A stretch of DNA of 11,468 bases from JAFGTE01 sp043800105 (GTDB lineage: Bacteria; Patescibacteriota; Gracilibacteria; UM-FILTER-43-11): positions 1 to 11,468 of the forward strand of contig JAZDNJ010000020.1 in assembly GCA_043800105.1 (NCBI GenBank), given 5' to 3'. Below, in pieces: positions 6,292 through 11,468 of the stretch. The stretch's first letter is position 1; each line of letters starts with the position of its first letter. The translations under genes and the position numbers were made by a program. The notes beneath the pieces are model-generated. The model was not told the DNA's origin. It saw only the letters and a program-made list of their open reading frames with translations, and did not search any database.

Positions 6292-6320
6292 ATTATAACA
6301 TAAAAGATATGCTTAAGCAA
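6292..6320 (-). promoter_or_regulatory. Extended -10 promoter for the 255-residue protein gene
   Basis: On the minus strand TGTTATAAT (6292-6300) is a perfect extended -10 element, and TTGCTT (6315-6320) stands 17 bases further upstream as the -35. The predicted start is near 6285, giving a leader of about 17 bases. A perfect 10-base palindrome, TGCTTAAGCA (6310-6319), overlaps the -35 and could be an operator. Confidence 0.6.
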
Positions 6321-6434
6321 GTTTTTGAGACGCAAATTGCGAAATGGATTTCCGCGCTTGTTGCCCTTGGTATACCCCTATTTTTACAGATTTCTCCTGA
6401 AGAACTTCAGTCCTTCAACGTAAGCGACATTTAG
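6309..6434 (+). CDS. Possible small hydrophobic ORF (41 aa), doubtful
   Basis: An ATG at 6309 opens a 41-codon frame ending with TAG at 6432-6434. The product would begin MLKQVFETQIAKW, carry a hydrophobic middle (ISALVALGIPLFLQI) and end in an acidic tail. The last 51 bases run antisense to the end of the P-type ATPase gene. No Shine-Dalgarno sequence is present (AAAAGAT precedes the ATG) and no clear plus-strand promoter was found. It fills the 115-base gap between two minus-strand genes. It could be a single-helix small protein or chance. Confidence 0.15.
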   Translation: MLKQVFETQIAKWISALVALGIPLFLQISPEELQSFNVSDI

Positions 6435-8969
6435 CATGGCGGCTCCGATGCAGATCATCCAGTCACTCAAGGCCATGGAGGTTAGCGAAAAGATGCGTTG
6501 AGTTGGTTCAAAGTACATCACAAAAAGCGTGATAATAGCGATTAAGGAAACGCCGATAAACAGAAGCGGGTTGTTGAAGACCCCCGTGACAAAAATCGAT
6601 TCCCGCATCGAACGGAAGTTGTAAGTCCCAACAATAACCATAGTCACAATGGTGGCAAAAACCATGGTTCTTGCTTTTTCAACGTCCAGAAGGGGATTGT
6701 GGGTGATATAAATGATAAAAGTTGTAAGAGCCATAAAGATGGCCACTCCAAAAACCAGCATGGAATTTCCGCGGTTTAGCAGTGATTCGCCGGCCGGGCG
6801 GGGCGGCTGGTTCATAAGATTTCCGTGGGCCTTGTCCAGCCCCAGGCCGATGGCAGGCATCTCCTCGTCAAAAGCGTTAATGAACAGAATCTGAATGGCC
6901 AGAAGTGGAAGGAATTCAAAATCAAAAAACAAAATTCCCAGAAAAATCAGAATGACTTCCGTGAAATTCCTCGAAATCAGATAGCCCGTAAATTTTTCTA
7001 TGTTCTGATAAATTCGGCGGCCTTCTTCCACGGCTGTTATGATAGTCGCGAAATTGTCATCCTGAAGGATCATATCGGCCGCCTGTTTACTCACGTCCGT
7101 CCCCTTAATTCCCATGGCTATACCAATGTCTGCCTTTTTTAGGGCGGGGGCGTCATTTACTCCGTCGCCGGTCATGGCGACGATTTCACCGGCTTTTTTG
7201 AGCAGACTGACAATGCGCAGTTTGTGTTCAGGCTGGGTTCTGGCGAACACCTGAATAGTTTGAAGTTTTTCTGAAAGTTCTTTGTCGGTCAGCGCATCCA
7301 TATCTTCGCCGGTCAGCGCATCCGCTTTTTTTCCTACAAGTCCTATTTGTCTGGCGATTGAAAGGGCGGTTTCTTTATTGTCACCGGTTATCATAACTAT
7401 TCTCATTCCTGCGGAATTGGCCACCCGAATGGCTTCAGGTACTTCCGCTCTGGCCGGATCGCGCATTGCAACCAGCCCCAGAAAAGTAAGTTCTTTTTCA
7501 GTATCTTTGTCCGGAATCGATTTGCGCTCTTCTTCTTTTGAGGCGAGAGCGATAATTCTTAAAGCGTTTTTCGCGAATTTATGATTTTGTTTCAGGATCT
7601 GCTCCCGGTCTTTTGCGGTCAGTTTTTTCCTTTGTCCGTTAACCAGCTGATGACTGCATTTTTCCAGAATAATTTCCGGTGCTCCTTTGCTGTAAATTTT
7701 ATAGCCCCCCTTCATTTTATGAATGGTGGTCATCATTTTACGGGAGGCGGTGAAGAAAATTTCTTCCACCCTTTTGTTCGCGTCATCCAGCTTCTCTTTC
7801 AGGAAGCCGGCTTTTTCCCCCATGGTGATCAGAGCCACTTCGGTTGGGTCGCCTACGGGCAAAAAACTGCCATTTTCCGTTTCCCTTAAATTTCCGTTGT
7901 TGCAGAGCAGGGCGGCCTGAAAAAATTCTCTCCATTTAGAAGTGCCTATGATTTTTTTCCCTTCCCTAAAATCACCTGTCGGACTGTAACCAAGGCCGCT
8001 TAGTGTGATGATCTTATGATCGATGAAAAGTTTTTGCACAGTCATTTCATTCTGAGTCAGCGTGCCGGTCTTGTCGGTGCAGATCACAGTGGTACTACCC
8101 AGAGTTTCAACTGCCATCATGCGGCGCACGACGGCTTTTTGTCTGGCCATTTTACTCATACCGAATGACAGCGACAGGGTCATGGTCAAGGGAAGGCCCT
8201 CCGGCACGGCGGCCACGGCCAAAGCCAAAGCGACAATGAGCATTTGGGTGACGGAAACCCCCTTGATCACCCCCACAAACAGAATGATACCGGTTGCGGA
8301 TAGCGCGATTATAGCGAGAACTTTTCCGAGCCGGTCCATTCTTTTCTGCAGGGGGGTAATTTCTTCTTTTGTCTGTACAAGACTTGCTATGCTTCCGAGT
8401 TTCGTCTTCATGCCTGTATGTATCACCTGTGCCAGACAACGGCCATAAACCACCTGAGTCCCCGCATAAATCATTTCTTTTTCGTGTTTATGTACCGACA
8501 CAGATTCGCCCGTTAACTGGGATTCATCTATTTCCAGATTGTTGACATCAATGATTTTTGCGTCGGCGGGAACCTGGTCTCCCATTTCCAGGGAAAGAAC
8601 ATCGCCGGGTACTACTTCGCGCACTTCAATCTGCATCAGGTTGCCGTCGCGAATCACTGTCGTAAGAGGTTTTATTATTTTTTTCAGTGCTTCCATGACC
8701 CGTTCCGCCTTATATTCCTGAATGAAACCCATGACGATCACGAAAACAATGATGAAATTAATGACCCAGAAATTAAGTTCTTCGCCAATGACAAAAGAAA
8801 TGACGGAGGCGACTATCAGAATCCAGACGATTACATTGGCAAACTGCCTTGAAAAAACCTTCATCGCGGTCCACTGACTCTTTTTTTCAAGTTCATTTGG
8901 ACCGTATTTTTTGAGCGCCCTTATTGCCTCCTTGTTGGAAAGACCTTTAAGCTGTTCACTTTTGTTCAT
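6384..8969 (-). CDS. P-type cation (calcium-type, P2) transporting ATPase
   Basis: This inner-membrane pump couples ATP hydrolysis to cation export, most likely Ca2+. At 861 residues it is full length. The N-terminal cation-ATPase domain is followed by M1-M2 (about 44-83), the actuator domain with TGES (153-156), M3-M4 (about 214-270) with the PEGLP bend (256-260), the phosphorylation site DKTGTLT (D299), the nucleotide-binding lysine in KGAPE (428-432), TGDN (528-531), the hinge TGDGVNDAP (600-608), and six C-terminal helices (about 661-855). Compared with SERCA, Glu of M4 (E257) and Asn/Glu of M5 (N668, E671) are conserved, but M6 reads N698-A-F-D701-E702-E703 where SERCA has NLVTDG, so the usual TD pair becomes DE. 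It lacks the heavy-metal CPC motif and N-terminal metal domains. Its start lies 44 bases after the radical SAM gene, possibly cotranscribed. Substrate assignment as Ca2+ is likely but not certain. Confidence 0.97.
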   Translation of the reverse strand: MNKSEQLKGLSNKEAIRALKKYGPNELEKKSQWTAMKVFSRQFANVIVWILIVASVISFVIGEELNFWVINFIIVFVIVMGFIQEYKAERVMEALKKIIKPLTTVIRDGNLMQIEVREVVPGDVLSLEMGDQVPADAKIIDVNNLEIDESQLTGESVSVHKHEKEMIYAGTQVVYGRCLAQVIHTGMKTKLGSIASLVQTKEEITPLQKRMDRLGKVLAIIALSATGIILFVGVIKGVSVTQMLIVALALAVAAVPEGLPLTMTLSLSFGMSKMARQKAVVRRMMAVETLGSTTVICTDKTGTLTQNEMTVQKLFIDHKIITLSGLGYSPTGDFREGKKIIGTSKWREFFQAALLCNNGNLRETENGSFLPVGDPTEVALITMGEKAGFLKEKLDDANKRVEEIFFTASRKMMTTIHKMKGGYKIYSKGAPEIILEKCSHQLVNGQRKKLTAKDREQILKQNHKFAKNALRIIALASKEEERKSIPDKDTEKELTFLGLVAMRDPARAEVPEAIRVANSAGMRIVMITGDNKETALSIARQIGLVGKKADALTGEDMDALTDKELSEKLQTIQVFARTQPEHKLRIVSLLKKAGEIVAMTGDGVNDAPALKKADIGIAMGIKGTDVSKQAADMILQDDNFATIITAVEEGRRIYQNIEKFTGYLISRNFTEVILIFLGILFFDFEFLPLLAIQILFINAFDEEMPAIGLGLDKAHGNLMNQPPRPAGESLLNRGNSMLVFGVAIFMALTTFIIYITHNPLLDVEKARTMVFATIVTMVIVGTYNFRSMRESIFVTGVFNNPLLFIGVSLIAIITLFVMYFEPTQRIFSLTSMALSDWMICIGAAMLNVAYVEGLKFFRRNL

Positions 8970-8975
8970 GGCATT

Positions 8976-8984
8976 ATGATAGCA
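8976..8984 (-). promoter_or_regulatory. Extended -10-like element at the ATPase start
   Basis: On the minus strand TGCTATCAT matches an extended -10 (TGnTATAAT) at all but one base. Transcription would start about 7 bases downstream, at or next to the A of the ATG (8969), predicting a leaderless or almost leaderless message. No convincing -35 box is seen at 16-18 bases, so this is tentative. Confidence 0.3.
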
Positions 8985-9013
8985 TTCGCTCCGTTGCCGG
9001 AACAGTCGTCACG

Positions 9014-10618
9014 TTATTGCGCCAGTCGTGGCAGAACATCTTCCTGTGTATACCTATAATAATGATGAAATTTCGCGGCGTAGGTAACGGCTGCATGAAT
9101 TTTATCTGTCATTCCTACCGCAACCCTGCTCAAAAACTGCCAGTAGCGGGCCCTGTAATCGGAACACAGCCCCTGCTGGACAATAGAGTTTTTCAGGGCG
9201 TTTAGGCCGAATTTCAGCTTATGCCTGTAAAGGGAGTATCGCGGATTATCACGAAGCCTCATAAGATGCAGACAGCGATCAAAATAATTCTTAGGGCTGT
9301 AGATACTTCGCAGAACCTCGGCATACTTGCCTCTGAGCACGGCTGGGTCAATCACCGTTTCAAAATTGGCTGTGCCAAACTGATCGCCATCGTATTCCCG
9401 AAGTAAACGCCCCTCCTTTTTCATGCGCGCGTGCAGGTCAGTTTTTGGTATGGCCTGAAGGACTCCGACCATGGCGTGTGGGATTGGATTTCTGTTGATA
9501 AACTGCTGTAACGCATCCAGATCTTCTTCTTTGTCACTGTCAAATCCCATAATAAAACCAGCCATCGGCTCCAGTCCCGCTTCGGCAATTTTTTTCACCG
9601 CCGCGTCAAGGTCAATTCCCGTGTTTTGATGTTTGCCGGATTCTTTCAGCGCTTCTTTGGATGGGGTTTCGATTCCCAGAAAGACGCCGCTAAAGCCCGC
9701 GTCTACCATTTTCTCCATTAGTGAGTCGAATTTTGCCAGTCTTAAATCCGCCTGAGTGAAAAAGTCCAGAGGGTAGCCATGCTTTTTTTGCCAGGCGGCA
9801 AGCGCAGGCAGCATTTCTTCGACCGCTTTGTGATTTCCGATAAAATTATCATCGACAACGAATGCGGAGCCTCTGAATCCGTTTTGCCGTAACACCTCCG
9901 CTTCTTCCAGAAATTGTTTTGTTCCCTTTAGGCGAGGTCTGCGTCCGTTGAGTTTTGTGACCGAGCAGAATTCACAATCATGCGGACAGCCGCGGCTTAA
10001 TTGAAGACCAACGCTTGCATAATCTTTTGGATCTATCAGATCGAAACGTGGTATTTTTGTTTTATCCAGACTGGGAAATGGAGGCATTTGAGCCACTTTT
10101 GGCGCTATGCCCTGTTCAAATTGCCAGCTCCATTCTTCGATACCTCCTTCCACTTCACCCAGAACCAAATGATCCAGATCCTGACACTCATTGGGACTGG
10201 AAGTTACGTATGGGCCGCCGCCTACGACTGTTTTGCCTGCCGCATGTGCCCGCTCTACCAGTTCATGAAATGAATGTCTTTGAATATGCATACCGCCGAT
10301 AAATACAGCGTCAGATCTTTCTATCGATTCCTGCGTCAGAGTTCCTGTGTTGGAATCCGCCAGGCTGAGTTCCCAATCTTCCGGAAGCATTGCCGCCAGG
10401 GTAATCAGTCCAAGAGGGGGGTAGGCCGCTTTTTTATCGATGAGAGGCAAGGTGTGATCGTATGACCAATAGCTGATAGGTGTCTCGGGCTCCGCTAATA
10501 AAATTTTTGCTTTTTTTCTGTTCTCGTAAACAGTAATGGCTGTGCTGTTACACTGAACCTCCGGTTCATTGACCACGGGAAACTCCTGTATTTCGGCATC
10601 TTCAATTTTGCGATTCAT
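9014..10618 (-). CDS. B12-binding-domain radical SAM protein (DUF4070-type C-terminus)
   Basis: This 534-residue enzyme has the layout of cobalamin-binding radical SAM proteins. After a roughly 35-residue extension, a Rossmann-like B12-binding domain spans about 36-170, with YPPLGLITLAAMLP (66-79) and VVGGGPYVTSSPNE (131-144). The radical SAM core follows, with the 4Fe-4S cluster motif C211-x3-C215-x2-C218 in SRGCPHDCEFC, then VVDDNFIGN (254-262) and downstream GIET and GFDSD segments typical of the barrel. The C-terminal 130 or so residues resemble DUF4070. The classic DxHxxG cobalamin motif is not seen, as is common in this family. Relatives include methylases such as the hopanoid enzyme HpnP, but the substrate cannot be deduced here and no biosynthetic partners are adjacent. 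The ATG at 10616-10618 has no Shine-Dalgarno sequence. It diverges from the hydrolase gene and precedes the ATPase gene in the same direction. Confidence 0.94.
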   Translation of the reverse strand: MNRKIEDAEIQEFPVVNEPEVQCNSTAITVYENRKKAKILLAEPETPISYWSYDHTLPLIDKKAAYPPLGLITLAAMLPEDWELSLADSNTGTLTQESIERSDAVFIGGMHIQRHSFHELVERAHAAGKTVVGGGPYVTSSPNECQDLDHLVLGEVEGGIEEWSWQFEQGIAPKVAQMPPFPSLDKTKIPRFDLIDPKDYASVGLQLSRGCPHDCEFCSVTKLNGRRPRLKGTKQFLEEAEVLRQNGFRGSAFVVDDNFIGNHKAVEEMLPALAAWQKKHGYPLDFFTQADLRLAKFDSLMEKMVDAGFSGVFLGIETPSKEALKESGKHQNTGIDLDAAVKKIAEAGLEPMAGFIMGFDSDKEEDLDALQQFINRNPIPHAMVGVLQAIPKTDLHARMKKEGRLLREYDGDQFGTANFETVIDPAVLRGKYAEVLRSIYSPKNYFDRCLHLMRLRDNPRYSLYRHKLKFGLNALKNSIVQQGLCSDYRARYWQFLSRVAVGMTDKIHAAVTYAAKFHHYYRYTQEDVLPRLAQ

Positions 10619-10653
10619 AAGTTAAGGCAATTTAACAAAATTCAAAAAGTTAA

Positions 10654-10683
10654 TTGTATAGCATTTAGAAAAATGAATATAAT
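10654..10683 (+). promoter_or_regulatory. Candidate sigma70 promoter for the hydrolase gene
   Basis: A perfect -10 box TATAAT (10678-10683) lies 18 bases after TTGTAT (10654-10659; 3 of 6 match). The predicted start near 10690 leaves a leader of about 20 bases with no Shine-Dalgarno sequence. Confidence 0.45.
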
Positions 10684-10699
10684 TTAGTGTATTATATCA
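10655..10699 (-). promoter_or_regulatory. Candidate -10 elements for the radical SAM gene
   Basis: In the 91-base A/T-rich divergent spacer, the minus strand has TGATATAAT (10691-10699), an exact extended -10, predicting a start near 10684 and a leader of about 65 bases. A second, weaker TGCTATACA (10655-10663) lies closer to the gene. Neither has a clear -35. The first overlaps the region just downstream of the plus-strand -10, so the two divergent transcripts may compete. Confidence 0.4.
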
Positions 10700-10709
10700 A
10701 ATCAACAAA

Positions 10710-11336
10710 ATGAAAAAAACGATCAATATTCCGATTGATTCCATTGTGCTGGAAGGGATTCTGACAACTCCCTCAAAGGCGAATGGGCTGGTTATTTTTT
10801 CGCATGGGGCCGGAAGCTCCCGCCTGAGTCCGCGTAATAATTATGTGGCGGATGTTTTGAATAAGGCCGGGGTTGCGACTCTGCTTTTCGATCTGCTTAC
10901 GGAGGAGGAGGACCAGGTTTATGAGAACCGTTTTGATATTGCGCGTCTGACCAAAAGACTGATTACCGTTACCGGGTGGATCAGCAAACAAAAAGATCTC
11001 AAGAGTCTTTCGCTGGGATATTTTGGTTCCAGTACCGGCGCGGCTTCAGCCCTTAATGCGGCCGCCGAGCTGGGCGAGTCGATTAGCGCGGTTGTTTCGA
11101 GGGGCGGCCGTCCGGATCTGGCCATGGAGAATCTGCCGGACGTCAAAGCGCCGACTTTTTTAATCGTGGGCGGCTGGGATGATGTGGTGATCGGACTTAA
11201 TGAGCAGGCGCTGGCGGCGTTGACTTGTGAGAAAAAACTTGAAATCGTTCCCGAGGCCACACATCTTTTTGAAGAACCGGGCAAACTTGAAGAGGTTGCG
11301 GAGCTGGCGTCAAAGTGGTTTCAGAAGCATTTGTAA
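10710..11336 (+). CDS. Alpha/beta hydrolase, dienelactone-hydrolase-like
   Basis: This 208-residue soluble protein is a compact alpha/beta hydrolase without lid insertions. The oxyanion-hole region is VIFSHGAGSSR (28-38). The nucleophile elbow GYFGSSTGA (103-111) contains the G-x-S-x-G pattern with S108. The acid is Asp in VGGWDDVV (D157 or D158) and the base is H185 in PEATHLFEEPG. The segments SPRNNYVADVL, LLFDLLTEEE and VVSRGGRPDLA are typical of a bacterial subfamily often encoded next to, or fused with, a phosphoribosyltransferase. Here it stands alone and no phosphoribosyltransferase is in the window. The physiological substrate is unknown; an ester or thioester is likely from the family. 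It diverges from the radical SAM gene. Confidence 0.94.
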   Translation: MKKTINIPIDSIVLEGILTTPSKANGLVIFSHGAGSSRLSPRNNYVADVLNKAGVATLLFDLLTEEEDQVYENRFDIARLTKRLITVTGWISKQKDLKSLSLGYFGSSTGAASALNAAAELGESISAVVSRGGRPDLAMENLPDVKAPTFLIVGGWDDVVIGLNEQALAALTCEKKLEIVPEATHLFEEPGKLEEVAELASKWFQKHL

Positions 11337-11345
11337 TTAACGAAT

Positions 11346-11364
11346 TCAGATCCTGATTTTTTTT
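11346..11364 (+). terminator. Weak candidate intrinsic terminator after the hydrolase gene
   Basis: Ten bases after the hydrolase stop, TCAG/CTGA (11346-11349 with 11353-11356, loop ATC) is followed immediately by eight T residues (11357-11364). The T-run and position are right, but a 4-base-pair stem is short. A second, larger inverted repeat, CGAATTC/GAATTCG (11341-11347 with 11366-11372), brackets the whole element and may help or compete. Confidence 0.35.
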
Positions 11365-11372
11365 GGAATTCG

Positions 11373-11468
11373 ACCTTCATTGCTAAATGGCCCCACTAAG
11401 GAGGAAATACAAGTAGATCGTTCCAAGAATTCGAATTATTCTGGCGCCAAATGCGAATACAAGAAATT
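11373..11468. other. Right-edge stretch with no certain gene
   Basis: These bases hold no complete gene. On the plus strand a short frame starting ATG 11387 stops at TAG 11414-11416. After that stop the same frame is open to the window edge (reading IVPRIRIILAPN). On the minus strand a frame from the edge to TAG at 11383-11385 encodes 28 hydrophobic residues and could be the end of a membrane protein. An AAGGAGG (11398-11404) is the only strong Shine-Dalgarno-like sequence noticed in any intergenic region of the window, but no ordinary start codon follows at the right distance. Confidence 0.4.

Noticed and set aside
6325..6345. Hairpin CGCA/TGCG as terminator of the ATPase gene
   Set aside because: The stem is only four base pairs and no T-run follows on the minus strand.
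11398..11404. AAGGAGG as the ribosome binding site of a gene at the right edge
   Set aside because: No ATG, GTG or TTG follows within 4-12 bases; the nearest downstream ATG (11451) is over 45 bases away.

Overview
The window reads as an ordinary stretch of a small bacterial chromosome with standard translation (genetic code 11: all three stop codons terminate otherwise intact reading frames, including TGA for queA and TAG for pyrF). The gene set is short, tightly packed and mostly housekeeping, and there is almost no Shine-Dalgarno signal in front of any gene. Together with a type 2 PyrF, a short delta' clamp-loader subunit and many A/T-rich, nearly leaderless starts, this would fit a member of the Candidate Phyla Radiation (Patescibacteria). 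That placement is an inference from style; no rRNA or other lineage marker lies in the window.

Layout. Positions 2-271 (+) hold the tail of a gene that begins outside the window. Facing it on the minus strand is a compact unit read from high to low coordinates: a two-CBS-domain protein (2450-1971), ribosomal protein bL25/CTC (1957-1301) and QueA, the queuosine enzyme (1292-279), with gaps of 13 and 8 bases. Upstream of that unit lie a run of three stacked hairpins that resembles the 3' part of a tRNA (about 2517-2586) and a complete tRNA-Leu(TAA) with encoded CCA (2713-2629, minus). A plausible promoter drives the tRNA, and a divergent one drives the plus-strand unit holB (2830-3774), a membrane-anchored TPR protein (3774-4574, one-base overlap) and pyrF (4584-5504).

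pyrF meets the next gene tail to tail with overlapping stop codons. That gene, a 255-residue membrane protein with coiled-coil character and no recognised family (6268-5501, minus), has its own good promoter. Next come a calcium-type P2 ATPase (8969-6384, minus) and, upstream of it in the same direction, a B12-binding radical SAM enzyme (10618-9014, minus). A 91-base A/T-rich divergent spacer separates the latter from an alpha/beta hydrolase of the dienelactone-hydrolase-like type (10710-11336, plus). The last 130 bases contain a possible weak terminator and no certain gene.

Taken together the genes cover translation (tRNA-Leu, bL25, QueA), DNA replication (delta'), pyrimidine synthesis (PyrF) and ion homeostasis (P-type ATPase). 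I see no clear novel multi-gene system, CRISPR array, prophage or toxin-antitoxin pair. The items most worth a second look are the tRNA-like stacked-hairpin element beside tRNA-Leu, the general absence of Shine-Dalgarno sequences, the altered ion-binding motif in the sixth membrane helix of the ATPase, and the unassigned membrane coiled-coil protein.
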